A DNA stretch of 64,000 nt. Source: Fistularia commersonii. Its lineage: Eukaryota; Chordata; Actinopteri; Syngnathiformes; Fistulariidae. The stretch spans positions 10,860,001 to 10,924,000 of the forward strand of contig JBBMNZ010000027.1 in the NCBI GenBank assembly GCA_037954325.1, read 5' to 3'. The position numbers were made by a program, and so were the translations under genes. The first letter of the stretch is position 1. Each line of letters begins with the position of its first letter. Under the pieces are notes generated by a model. It had not been told where the DNA came from. It saw only the letters and a program-made list of their open reading frames with translations, and did no database searches. Of the stretch, positions 1 to 13,500 are shown one piece after another.

Positions 1-65
1 TATATTGCTGGGACAGAAGAATTTAAAGTTTACTTTATATAAGTTTATATGACCTCAATCACTCA

Positions 66-333
66 CGTCATGTCCACACACATACATGCATACATCCATA
101 CATCCATACATGTATACACACACGCACACACGTATACACACCGACACATGCATTCACCCATACATGTATACACACACATATACACACACACACACACATG
201 CATATATCCATACATGCACACACACGCACACACACATACACACGCACATGCAGACATCCATACATGCACACACACACACACACATGCGTACATCCATACA
301 TGCACACACACACACATGCGTACATCCATACAT

Positions 334-370
<37 letters not shown>

Positions 371-406
371 TATGCATACATCCATACATGCATACACACA
401 CAGAAC
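66..406. repeat. CA-rich minisatellite
   Basis: Tandem units of the form (CA)n plus TGCATACATCCATACATG, about 30 bp with variable CA length. They produce meaningless His/Thr or Cys/Val open frames on both strands. Confidence 0.9.
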
Positions 407-419
407 TGCTGGTTCTGCT

Positions 420-657
420 TGTTTGCTTCAGCCCGCACACATCCTGCCTATTTTTATTTATTTTATTCATTACTATTTGTTTTTTTCACTCTATATTGTT
501 GTTTAATTCTAGCTGTCACTATTTATATTGTTGTTGTCTTCTGCCTTTCAATTCATATTTATACTCATATTTATATTTATATTTCTTTTTTTTTTCTCTC
601 TGACATTATAAGAATTTCCCCTATGGGGATCAATAAAGTTTATCTTATCATATCTTA
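420..657 (+). mobile_element. non-LTR retrotransposon 3' tail
   Basis: A T-rich body ends in GGGGATCAATAAAGTTTATC followed by TTATC repeats, a 3' end I associate with fish LINEs. The same tail recurs at 38440-38656. Confidence 0.6.
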
Positions 658-662
658 AAAAA

Positions 663-905
663 TCATTCAGGTGTCACACAGAGACATGCAGCCACGTTAT
701 ATAGGGACAAACAACCATTCGCCCTCTTATTCACATATCTGGTCAATCTGGGTTCTCCAATGTACCCCCTGCATGTTTTTGGACGGTGGAAAGAAACTGG
801 GGAACACGGGCAGAATGTTGAGCTTCCACACAAAAAGTCATAATCCAACCTCGGACCTTTTTGCTGTGAGACGGAAGCGCTCACCTTTGCACCACCCAGA
901 AAAAC
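663..905 (-). mobile_element. tRNA-headed SINE copy, degraded
   Basis: Read on the minus strand it begins near GGTGAGCGCTTCCGTCTCACAG, passes through the TCCAAAAACATGCAGG block and ends in the GAATGGTTGTTTGTC-type body. It belongs to the same family as the fuller copy at 37940-38320. Confidence 0.65.
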
Positions 906-1408
906 TCTCTTCTTAAATCATCCCTTCAGTGCGCCATTTATCCCGGATTCGAGCGGCGTGACGGCGCAAGGGAAATATTCTCTATTTACACTTTGTTTTT
1001 GTTTTTTTTTGCACGATCAAAGAACGCGCGGCTCCCGGCCTCGCTCGACAAGCCGGAACCCACATGTCATTTTCCTTCATACTCTTCCTCCGCGTTCACA
1101 ACAATATATCAGCTCAGAGGCTGAATGATTGCGTTTTAAATACGCGTGCATGACATACATAAATTCACCTGCAGAACCGGTGGATCAGCAGAACCGAAGC
1201 AAATGCTGTCATGTGGGATTTTATTTCCAGTTCTCATTTAAGTCCACGTCTAATTTTGGTCAAAAAGAAAGTCCTGCTAAAGTTACAGGCGCGCCAAAAC
1301 ATTTACCATAATCCTCAAATCAAGTTTCTCACTTTTTTAAGTGTTGAATGCGACATTCCCGCTAACCAGCGTTTATTTACTTGCAGCAACCGCGGCGTTT
1401 TCTCTGAC

Positions 1409-1543
1409 CTCTAGGTTGTTGAGCCTCTTGAAGTCGATGTGTAAGTAGGCCCTGATGCCGTCCATGGAACCCGGCAGGGTGACTCCTCGGATCAGCAGGA
1501 CGAATAGCACCACGTAGGGCATGGTGGCCGTGATGTACACCAC
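1409..1543 (-). CDS. slc6a2: slc6a2 coding exon 5 (TM5)
   Basis: 135 bp, in phase at both ends, from VVYITATMPYVVLF to LHIDFKRLNNLE. The acceptor is GGCCCCAG. The donor GTCAGA is weak but valid. The next family block (V-W-I-D-A-A-T-Q in relatives) is not found left of it, so the following exon is outside the window. Confidence 0.92.
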
Positions 1544-4500
1544 CTGGGGCGCGAGAGCAGAGCGGGTCGATGGAGACGAACGACGACCGATAGATTCGCT
1601 GTGACGTCGCCGCGGTCTTGGTGTGTACCTTTCCCGAAGACTTGACGCCTTTCCACAGGCTGAAGTAGAGGATGAAGACCACCACCACCAGGCACAGCGT
1701 GAGCTCCCAGCGGGGCAAACCCAAGTCGTGGATGCCTCTGCTTTCGTGGAGGTGCAACACACCCCGCCTGCGGTGGGACAGCGACAGGGTGATTGCGGGC
1801 AACACACATTCACTCGCTTATTCGATCCCAACCGTCATTGAGCGAGAGGCGGGGTTCACCTTTTCAGCCCACATATTGACATACGACCATTGGCCCTCTC
1901 ATTCACATGTCACATGAAGGATACAAACATCAACTCTCTCCTGACATGTCATATTGAAATGCACAACTATTCATTCGCTCAATCGGACGTCATATGGAGA
2001 CATGCAACCATTCGCACGACAGAAAGCATCATTCACGTCACATGAGACGTATGAATATTAACTCTCTCGTGCATGCGTCATATTGACACGCACAACCATT
2101 TGGTCATGGATCTTTTGGTAGCTGTCTGCGAAGAAAATTGTTCTTGGTACAAATCATAGTTTTTCATTCATTTATTTATCCTTTATCTCACTTGGAAGAG
2201 TCCGGAATCGATGCCGTGATGCTCAGTTCCAAAAGAGATTGGTCTACCTCCTGCGCCACGCCGCCACCATTAATCCTTCTGGCTCTTATTTTGAAAAATG
2301 ACTGCTTCCTGTTTCCGCTTTCGCCTTACTATCGCACTTAATATTGTAATTGCGTAATACAACAAGTAATTGTTGTATTCAGATTAAATACCGTTAACTG
2401 ACAAAAGTTTGTATTATTTGAACCCACACGCCTTGAACAACCCATGGAAACATTTTTATGCAGAAAACCATGATACAAAAAAAGGTTTCGGGATCGCTGA
2501 TATAAGTGATTCATACATAATATACTGCTCAAAAAAAATAAAGGGAACACTTAAATAACACAAATAAATAACTCCAATCACATTGCTGTGAAATCAAACT
2601 GTCCACTTGGGAAGCAACACTGATTCATTTTGACTTGTTTCAAGAACATTACATCACAGTTGGATCAGTCTGTGGTGTGTTTTTCCATTTTAATTTTGAG
2701 TGTGACTCCAAACCCTGACCTCCATGGGTTCAAACATTTGACTGCCATTGATAATTTTTGTGTGATTTTGTTGTCAGCACATTCAACGATGTAAAGAACA
2801 AAATATTTCATAAGAATATTTCATTCATTAAGATCTAGGATGTGTTATTTTAGTGTTCCCTTAATTTTATTGAGCAGTGTATACACTATGTATACTGTTT
2901 ATATATTGTCAAAAAATTACTTAGTCGCAACTTTAGCAAGCATTTGATAAGAATATTTCATCCATCCAGATCTAGGATGAGTTATTTTAGTGTTTTTGAG
3001 CGGTGTATTATAATATATGACCATCATAGAGACATACAGTACATTCACACTCTCATTCGAACCAGAGACCTTCTTCTACGAAGCGCTGAGCACTGCGCTA
3101 ACATGCCGCCGTTCATCAGTTTCAGAAAGATAATATTCGGGAGATCATCTCCAATATTTCAAAGTCTAATAAAACTATACGCATTTCTCTTACACAGTGA
3201 AAAAATCCCACCCGGGTTCTACTGAAGGAGTCGAAAGTGAGTGAAACTGCGATTAAAGAGAAGATGAGTTGGTGAATTTGCAAAAAAAAGTTTTAAAAAA
3301 TGCTTTTAAATATTCGGTAATGATGTCTGTTATTGTTCGACCGCGGTCGGAGAGCCAAAGCCCTCCTGTCCGACCGAGGCGTCTCTAAGTGTTTTATTAT
3401 GACATCAGGGGAGATAGATAGTGCTTCTTGTTCTCTCGGAGGAGATAGCGTTTCCAGCTGCGCCGCTCATTCCTCGGAACGTCTGCTCATCGGTGGGAGG
3501 CGGCGGTGGCGGAGGGGGGTGAGCGGGAACAGAGCGCACCACCTCCGCCGAGGGGACGGGGGCCCGGCCGGCCAGAAACGCCGGTTACGACGTGGCCCTG
3601 CGCAGCATCACGGCGAAAGGAACCGACGTTTGTCATTCAACGCTCAAATCGTATGTCTATAAACTGAAGCTGCTTGAAAGGTATGGAATAAAATATTTAA
3701 GGCCGACAACGGGGGGTGTCTGACTTTGCTCCCCGTAACCGCAACTGACAGCCGTCGCCGCGCAATGACCCCCCCCCCGCCCCGCGGCAACACGACAAAC
3801 CAGCATTACCTTGTTATCATTGCTCCTGAAATCGGGTTAAAATTGCTCCCGTGTTCAGGTCAGAACCAAAACATTGTACTTATAAGGCCTCGGGAGCTAC
3901 AGCGAAAGGGACGTCTGAGCGTACGGGCAAAACAGGAACCCAATAAAGACCCCCTTCACGATGCTTTTAAAGGGTGAGAAGTCTCCACGCTCGGAACGGC
4001 TCGTCTCCTCCTCGCGTGCCGGTATCCCGCAGTAAAAATGTTTAAAAGCACTTTTGTTCCCCGTCGCGTTTGTCTTAAGACTGTTCCCGGGCCGGATTAA
4101 ATATGCTCGGCATGTGATGCCAGCTGATAAACGGCGGAACACGATTTGGATCTGATACCCAAGGGTTGCTTATACAACATCCAAACACAGCTAAAATCGC
4201 AGAAACACGCAAGGCCGAGTCAGGCAATCTGTGAAACTCTTCTTTACTTATCTCCGTCTGGTAATAAATTCAAAGCTTTTCGGTCTTCGGGGAGAAAAGA
4301 TAGCGACTCGAGGACATCGGCTAATTTGGATGACAGATCTGTGCTCTGACCTGGACGGCTCGCGGTGGGGTTTACGAAGCCCCGAGGCCTCCTCGTTGAT
4401 CTGATAGCGCAGATAGCACCCTGCCCCTAAACGCTCACTCCGACATCAAACCGAGCGAGTCCCCTCGGCCCAGTTACTCTAAACACATTTACTCTTATCG

Positions 4501-7500
4501 CCGCTCGGCGAGGCCGGTTTACGCCGCTATCATAACACTCTGTTATGCCGTTGCCATTAGCCACTCTCTTTGCAATGTAGCCTGGCAGTGTTTTGCATGC
4601 AGCCTTGTTTGGCGACTATAGGGCACTCAAATAAGCACTCAAATGGATTTTCTTTTAAATTATGATTTGCAACACATCTCCTCTTCATCATTAAAATTAT
4701 ATACAATTTCATCCATTGGAATACCCTGATCTTGTCTAATGGAGGGTTACTTTCAGGTTACTTTCTGATGTGGCTAACGCAGGCTAGCAATAAAAAACAA
4801 ATGCTACGCGTTAGCGTGATCCATTTTTATTGATAAACTACCAGTCGATTCCAAACAATTGTTGTGACGCATTCGGTTACCGTGCGTTATGAAACAGGTA
4901 GCATTGTGTCGCATTTGTTATCTAGCATCAGGTTACGCTGCATTGAGTCTCGTTGCATCATCGGTTTAACGCCTCCTTTCATGATATTAAGTTGCGTCAC
5001 GTTACTTTGGAGGGTCACGGGATTCACGTTTGTGTTACATTATTTATGTGTTTTTGAACGGTGGTAAACAGGTAGCAGCTAGCATTTGCCATTCTTTGTG
5101 TTTACCTGTTTTGTAGGATCTCCAATTAAATTCCATTACAGTCCAAGTGTAAAAATAACAGCAATGCAAGCTAGCACCTTCTCTGCAGTCGCTGTTAGCA
5201 CAGCTTCAGCGCTACATCAGAAGAAATAAAAAAGGCCCCAATTTAAAAGCCATCTGAACCTGCTGGGTGCGATGTTTGCTAAGCTATTTTCCCCAAAAAG
5301 AAACCATGATGCACGCATTTTTCTTTTAAAGCAGATCAAACGAGCCTACGCTCAAACTTCGCGTACACTTGTTTCAGCCTTTTCTCCATAAAACCGCTCT
5401 AAAAACGTTCGATCTATATTACGGGGTTTGGAGGAAAGCGCGTTTGGATTCTCGCCCCGAACAAAATAAATTTCAAGATTGCATAATTTTGCATGAATCA
5501 ACGGTACGAGACGGCTTTATCTTTAAATACCAAACTCTTTGAAGTATTTCTGTATTGCAACATCTCCTCATTATAAAATCTTATAAAAGCCCAGATCTTT
5601 GTGCGAAAGTTGGTTCGTGTATTCGACTGACATTGAGATGTCCTCTTTTTTTGTCGGGCTAAGCACAGTTTTATAGAAAAAAGGGTCAAAAATGATTATA
5701 TTTATTCACCAAGTCGCACCCGTTTGCATTGCCCCATTCATTTGTTGCTATTCTAGTATACAGGACTGTCTCAGAAAATTCGAATATTGTGATAAAGTTC
5801 TTTATCTTCTGTAATGCAATTAAAAACACAAAAATTACTTTTTCATGATATTCTTATATTTTGAGATAAGATTTTTGACATTCTTAAGATGTAAGCCATA
5901 ATCAGCAATATTAAAATAATAACTGGCTTGCAATATTTCAGTTGATTTGTAATGAATCTACAATGTGTGACATTTTTGTTTTTGTAATTACATTACAGAA
6001 GATAAAGAACTTTATCACAACATTCTAATTTTCTGAGACAGTCCTGTATATAATAGTGGATTAACAGTTGAGGACTTTCACGACAGGCCACGGAGCTGCT
6101 GATGAATGAAGAAAAAAAAATGGCGGAGACCAAAATAGAGTGCCAAGAAAAGCAAATATCGGTTTTGGTGTCGAACGCCGCTCCGCACGCCGCAACTCTT
6201 AAGTCGTCGCCGAGGTCCGCCGCGGTTGCTATGTTAATACATTTCCGCTCGGCGGGAATCGAAGCGCTGTCGAAACAAGCAGCAGCATGCGGCGCCCCGT
6301 TTCAGTAAAGTAGAACACCGGATATTTTCATAACATTTCATAACATTTTCAACCCGATTGAACCGCGCCGTTTGCTATTCTATACCGTGATTCCTCGCTA
6401 GTGTTCCTGCCCGTCTGAAAATAGCGAGGTTTTTTGAGGATGAAGTGGACTGTAAGAGGTGAAGCAAGAGAATTGTTTACCCAGTTGGCCTGGGGTTCCC
6501 ATGCTGAGCCCTGGCACCCGTCCCGTGGTCGGAGCGAGGCGTGAGCGGGAGGATTTACGGTCCCCAACGGGATCCGTCTCTTCGCACATCCACCGTGTAA
6601 CTCACAATCCGAGTCTTTTAGTCTTTTCCTTGAGTCCTATTTCACAACGCGAGCGCCTTCGAAGGGAAAGGCTCGTTTGAGTAAAACGTCATCGCACTTC
6701 GCAGGGGGGGGACGCTAACTGAAGGGGACGCCGCCGCCGTCGTCGTGGATGTAAATGACTTCGGATTTATCCCTTGCCTGCCGCTTAGCACGTGTCCGTT
6801 TCAGACTTCCTGTGCGCCGCGGAGTTATTCTTCGCAAGAGGCCGGAGGAACTCTGACCTTTTTTCAAGTGGAAACAGAAGAAGTTTCCTTTTTCGGTGCT
6901 CTTCAAACATGACATCTGACCTCATTTTACATTTTCTATTTATACACGGCATCGATAATGACCGAGTCCCGCTGTGTCGCCGCTGCGTTCCTCGCGTGGA
7001 TGAGGGTTTTTCAAGGGACGGGACTTCGACAGTCACTTCTCGCCTCAAACACGGTTTGCGTGAGTGTCTAATACACAAAATAATTGTGTGATTGGGGAAA
7101 AAAAAGACTCACTCGTAGTACTCCGCTGCAGGGGTGATCTTGTACTTGGCGTAGGAGGTCCCGTTGCCCAGCACGGAGCCGTTGATGGCCTTGGGGTCGG
7201 TGCAGTTCGGGCTGTTCCAGCTGTTGTCGCATCGCAGCCACGGCAGCTCCGTGGTCATGGAGGAGAACAGGTAGTGGAGAGACCAGGCGATGATGACGTT
7301 GTAGTAGAAGCCGACATACAGGGCGATGAGGATCACTGTGTATCCCACGCCTGGATAGCACAGATAGAACGCAAGTGCTTTTTTGAATAGGAGTTCTTTT
7401 CCATCACGGCGTAATGTAGGGACATTTACTGCTCGGTACAAATCCAGCATCTGCGTACTCTTAATAAAAACATCTCAAGTTTTTGCCACAACAGGGGTTT

Positions 7501-10500
7501 TCTGATTAGGATTCTGATTCTGAGTGATTCTTTTTCTGATTCTGAGTCTGAGTGGTTCTGATTCTGACACAGATTCTGATTCACTGGTTCAATGTCTTTG
7601 TCTGAGCGATCTGTGTCAGAGTCTGAGTCTGATTCTGAGTGATTCTTAATCTGATTCTGATACTGACTTTGAGCTTGAATCTGATGCTGAATCAGCATCA
7701 GATTCTACGTCGGAGTATGATCCTGAGACTCAGTCAGTGTGATTCTGATTTCGAGTCTGCTTCGGAGTCTAAGTCTAAGTCTGAGTCTAAATCTGAATCT
7801 GATTCTGAGTGATTCTTATTCTGTGTATTAGTCTGTGAGTGAATTTTGATTCTGAATCTGATTCTAATTCAGAATCTGATTCAGCACCTGAGTATGATTC
7901 CATTCTGAGTGATTTAATGGATTCTGATTCTGGGTCTGAGTCAGTCTTGGTCTTTGTCTAAATCTGACTCTGACTCTGACTTTGACTCTGATACTGATTC
8001 TGAATCTGATCCTGATTCTGAATCTGATTCTGAATCTGATTCTGAATCTGATTCTGATTCTGAATCTGATTCTGAATCTGATTCTGAATCTGATTCTGAT
8101 TCTGATTCTGAATCTGATCCTGATCCTGATTCTGAATCTGATTCTGAATCTGAATCTGAATCTGAATCTGAATCTGATTCTAATTCTGATTCTGAATCTG
8201 ACACTTAGATTAGATTCTGCGTTGGTATATGATCCTGAGACTGAGTCAGTGAGATTCTGATTTCCAGTCTGATTCTGATACTGAATCAGATTCTGATTCT
8301 GATTCTGAATCTGAATCTGAATCTGAATCTGAATCTGAATCTGAATCTGATGCTGGGTGATTCTTATTCTGTTTCTTAGTCTGTGAGTGATTTTGATTCT
8401 GAGTCTGATTTTGATTCAGAGTCGTATTCAGCGTCTGAGTCTGAGCCTGATTTGGATTCAGTCAATTTATTTTGGTATTTTTCAACTTGTTGGATTAAAT
8501 ACTCATATGAATCAAAAACAATATCAAAATGGAAAAAATAATTTATCTCGACCGGAAATTGAAAATTTGAAGCTTTAACTATTTTCCTCTGCCCCTCTTA
8601 CTGTTCCTTGGAAGAAAAAAAGAAAAGGAAAAGTGTGGATATTACACCTACAACAGGCAGTTTACAAGTTATTTATATGTATAAATGATATCCTTTCTAA
8701 ATCAGGTTTTGAATCAACTTATCAAGTGTTATTGATATATAAGTCTATTGATTATTCTGTGGATTTGACTCCTTCAATTGATTCACATCTTTGTTTTGCA
8801 TTTGTCAATTTGCGAGCATGCAAATCGCTCTTGGTTCATGTTTATTCAGATCGGATCTGGAACACATTCTGGAATTTTAGGGTCTGGAATTTTATGAATA
8901 ATTAGTTTCTGAATGATTTAGGTGATGGGACGCGAATTGAACTATAAAAGTGAATTTATAGAGATATTTATACGAGACAAAAATCAATAAGTCACCATCT
9001 TTCTCTGAAAACTCATTTGATTTCCCTCGAAAACTTGCAGGTAAATGCCTTTTATCAGCGCAGAAATCAGAGAAAAGTATAAATCCAAAACCTGGAAAAA
9101 CTGGAAAACGTAGTGAGCAATCGTTGGTATTTATCTTCGGGACGGTTCTCCCGTTTCCCCCCTGTTCTCATCACCGCTCGGTACATATATCACTCCCACA
9201 GGCTTGCAATAGATGGTACTCGGATGTTAAGCTGCAGATTCCCCCCTTTTGACGGTCTACATACTTCTGCCGCTCCTGTTTCATTTCCAACGTTACTGCA
9301 GGCGGAGCGACGCACCTCGCAGTGCGAGGAGACGCGCAGCCTGGAAGCTATTCAACAAAAAGCAGCTTAAAACCGGAGACTTGAATTAAAAATACATGAG
9401 AGTATGAGTTATCATTCATTCATGATCTATACGGTGTATCCTGCGCTATCCTGCACTGCTCGAAAAAATAAAGGGAATATTTAAACAACAAAGTGTCCAC
9501 TTGAAGCAACACGGATTCATTTTGACGCGTTTCAAGGACATTACATCAACGTCGGATCGGCCCGGAGTGTTTTTCCGCTTTCATTTTGAGCGTGACTCCA
9601 AATCCAGACCTCCTCGGGTTCATACGTTTTATTTCCATGAATAATTTTGGTGTGATTTTGTTGTCAGCACATTCAACGATGTAAAGAACAAAGTATTTCA
9701 TAAGAATATTTCATTCATTAAGATCTAGGATGTGCTATTTTAGTGCTCCCTTAATTTTATTGAGCAGTGTATACACTATATATACTGTTTATATATTGTC
9801 AAAAACTTGCTTAGTTGCAAGTCCTACCGGTTTATATATACTGTTAACACTGTGTATTTTGAGTTTTTTATTTTTGATATTTTTTTCTTGCATATTCTTT
9901 TCTATTCTAAGGGTCGCTGTAGTCATTCACGCCTCATATGAACAGATTCACTCACTCATTCATATAATGTATAGAATTATACAGCCTTTTTACCCATCAT
10001 ATAGAGACAGTTCACCCTCTCATCCAAAAAGGAGGTTCTCAGTCGTCCGGGTTGTGGTGAATTCTTGTCGAAAACCTTCTCGTCGTGGCAACTGGACTTG
10101 AATTTCTTCACTTGAAGGCGTCTCAGTAAGAACTGAAGGAGACGTTTCCCGGATGAGAAACGCGTTCAGGTGAAGAATTTCAAGTCCAGTTGCCACGACG
10201 AGAAGATTTCGACGAGAATTAACTTTCACTCTCACGCGCCTGGGCGAGTTAGATTCACCAATGAATCTCCTGCCTGTTTTTGGACGGTTGGAGAAAACAT
10301 GGAGAACACGGAGACCCCAAACAGAACGGCGCCTTGTCGGAATCAAACCGGCGGATCTTCTTGCCGTGAGGCGGTAAAAGCTAACTGTCCCGCCTAGCAA
10401 GAGTTCGTCGAGTCCAAACGCAAGTTTGCACGACAGTCCGCGCAAATGCCGGTCAGCCAATTATGTCATTACATCAAAATCACGGGGCGGTTTCCATGGC

Positions 10501-13500
10501 GCCGCGGGGGCTGATGCACAGCACAGGGTAAAACATGAAATGTAAACCATCAGGGAGTGGAGAGAGAGAGCGATGACGCGACAGGTAGATTAGCTGCAAG
10601 TTGTACATCAGGACACAAGGGGGTCAAAGGACGAGAACGGAGGGATGAAACGAAAGGGCAACGGACTGAGAAGTGATGGAAGATTTTTAAAAACTAGACA
10701 AGAATGAGGCCATGAGGGTGAATGAGGGTCGCGCTTCACCTTTAAAGATGGGGCATATTTTCCAGACTGTCGCTGCCCCCTCCCTGTTGTACTGGCCCAA
10801 GGCGAGTTCCATGTAGAACAGCGGCATCCCGGCGATGACCAGGAAAAGAATGTAGGGGATCAAAAAGGCACCTGGAAGGAGAGAGAGGGAAAATAACAAA
10901 TAAATCTCGGAGAGCTGTTGATATTGGATGACGCTCCTCTCGCCTCCTGCATCACTCTGTGGTCTGGTAAGAAAGCACAACGAGGAGGCTTTTCAATTAT
11001 TTTCGGGATCGAGATCCTCGGATTGAGGGATGGCGGCGAGACGACACGCCAGCGCCAGACAAAACACCTTTTTTTTTTTTTTTTTTTTTTAAGCCAACGC
11101 CGACAAGAATCTCCATCTCCGCTTCTCTAAACACCCGACCTTCCCCTTTTCCACTGCTAACGTGATTTGGCAGGTCCTACGGAAAAGAAGCGTCGGGTTT
11201 AAATGGGATTCGGACGAGAGCTTCCCCGCAAGAAGCCTGTGAGCAGAAACAAACTCCGCGCAGTGCGATTGTGTGTGTGTGTGTGGTGTCATGCAACCGG
11301 CTGCGTCCAGTCAAAGCTGGGGAGGTACACACACCACCTTTCCAGCCTCCCGGCGGGGAAGTGATGTCATATTTGGATGTTTAGCCGGCAGGCAGCTTTG
11401 AGTTTCCTCGATAGAGCGGGCGGGAAATATGCATCGACCCGCCATTAGTTTTCACACACGCGGATTATCACTTCGACAGAATTTTGCAGTCCGAGGCGAA
11501 TTCCCGGCTTCCTGGTCAAAGAGGGCAGGCCGGTTGCCACGGGCGCGAAAGAATGTAGCCGTCGTTTAGTTTCGGCCGTCGAAATGAGCAGTTCGGTCTG
11601 GACCAGAGGTGTCAAACTCAACAAACACGTTTAATCTGGCAAGCAAAGCTAAAAGATACCAGGTTTAAGGGGTGAATTGAACGATAGGTACATTAACAGT
11701 AGTTAATGTTTATTATTTTATTGTACTTTTATTCATCCTTTGCGGGAAATTCACTGCATTTGACCCATAATGGATGAACCATGAGCAGTTGGCAGCCATC
11801 TAGCGGCGCCAGGGGAGCAATTCGGGGTTCTGCTCAACAACACTTCGAAACAATCGCAGGAACCGGGAATCGAACCAGGATTGTTCGGATCCAAGAGCGA
11901 TCACTATTCATCGTCATGATTTTACCCGTCCAACCCACGTGAGAATAGATTTTCCTCCATGTGACCCCTGCGCCGGTCCATTCGTGGAGGCAGAGAAAAG
12001 GAAAAACACACTCAAAAGCGAAAAACACATCCCGACGATAATTGCTATTCACACCTTTACGGCCGTCTCTCATTTTTACGGAACATGAGTGCATCACGGC
12101 GGCAAACACAGTAAAAACAGCAAGAAATCCAGATTTCTTATTTTAAGTCACCATCCTGCCTAATGTAGACGCTACTTATATATTTCTTAAAATTTATTCC
12201 CACATTTATTTGTCTTCTCCTGCCAGTGAGGCGGGCGGGGGAGGGGAGGGTGGGGGGGGTCCGGCCGTCGCGCCTGAGAAGCCATGACAAAGATAAGGAT
12301 TTATCTAGAAGCGACGAACATCACAACGCACGTATTAAAGAGAGAGAGCGTGTCAGAACTACCAAAGAGCGGGACGTCGAGGTTTTGTACTTTTCGGTGC
12401 CCTTTTTCCGATGAAGCTTGAGTCTCTTTCAGCAGCTTAACTCATTAATGTCGATTAAAAGAACCCGCCTGGCGTCCGAGCTTCAGGAATGCTTTCCAAA
12501 ACGCGGCTCCGCACGAGTCTTTCTCGGCATTTCATCATACAGCGGGGATATTTCCCCGACAGGAAAAATGGGCGCAGGTAGGAAACGCAAATATATTCAT
12601 CATTCGGCGCTCCGCCGCGTCTCCCTCCTCGCCTCCGGCCCCGACCGCCCGTCCAAATAGAGATCCGTTGACGGCTGTTTCTGTGTGCGGACCAACCGCG
12701 CTGCCAGGAGTCATCAGTCAAGGTCACACACTTCTCAGAGCGATCAGCGCCAGAACGAACACTGCGGAATTATACTATAATGGTTGTTTCCAAAACTTCT
12801 CTCCCGAGTGGCTCTTAAAGACGCCAGGACTGATGGACGTCGGTCTGACCCCGAAAGGTGGATTTGAAACTCTCTCTGTGAGACATAAGGCCTTTTTATT
12901 TTCCTCAAAACTGAGTCGAAACTTTAGCATTAGTCAAAGGATTTAAAACTGAAGCGGTCTTGTAGTCTCAATTTGGATCGTAAATAATACAGTGGAATAG
13001 GATTAGGTCATTAATTGCCGTCGTGTTTTTTTCCCCCGGCCTCGTTGGCATTTATACGGCATTTATATTTATATTTCTGATTTGCCCAAAGGAACTGCAT
13101 GGCGGATCCGAATCAGTGGCCGGAATGGTCGGTTCGTCCATAACTTTTAAAATCCCGGCTCATTTCAAATGAACAGGTTGTTCATTCATGTAACAGTCCG
13201 ACTTCATTTAGATAATATGAATTCATATTTAATTCACCACAGAAGTACTTGTGCTTTATTTCTATATTTCTAATGCATTTTAATGTGATTACTGTTTTTA
13301 GTATCAATTATTACAAGAAAAGGGTTTGGAATGAGGGGCACATTCTGAGTGGTCCGATCACATACGGGTCCTGTCTGAACTTCGGTTTTAGCTCGCCCAG
13401 ACGCACACACACACACACACACACACACACGGGTGTTGTGGTGGTTCTGTCTCCTCTCGACTGGAGTTGTGTGTCTACCACTTCAGTAAACCTACGGTGA

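Larger units (their letters stand above)
1..1408 (-). other. slc6a2 intron 5 (3' part runs off the window)
   Basis: This is non-coding sequence downstream of exon 5. It holds a CA-rich minisatellite, a LINE-type 3' tail and a SINE remnant, listed separately. From about 906 to 1408 I see nothing recognisable. Confidence 0.8.
1768..7112 (-). other. slc6a2 intron 3
   Basis: Non-coding, between exons 3 and 4. It contains a SINE remnant, a Tc1-like MITE with an extra right-end fragment, and a second MITE family. Positions 3010-5758 and 6051-7112 look unique; I recognise no gene or RNA there. Confidence 0.8.
7351..10739 (-). other. slc6a2 intron 2
   Basis: Non-coding. It holds the hexanucleotide satellite, a second Tc1-like MITE, a palindromic repeat and a SINE remnant. 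Positions 8470-9450 are AT-rich with nothing recognised. Confidence 0.8.

Noticed and set aside
49..658. Several His/Thr-rich and Cys/Val-rich ORFs at the left edge
   Set aside because: Translations of a CA minisatellite; no codon structure beyond the dinucleotide.
7941..8208. Long Ser-Asp/Ser-Glu open frames on both strands, like dentin phosphoprotein
   Set aside because: They are produced by the GATTCT/GAATCT hexamer; both strands are equally open, with no signal peptide, splice context or non-repetitive part.
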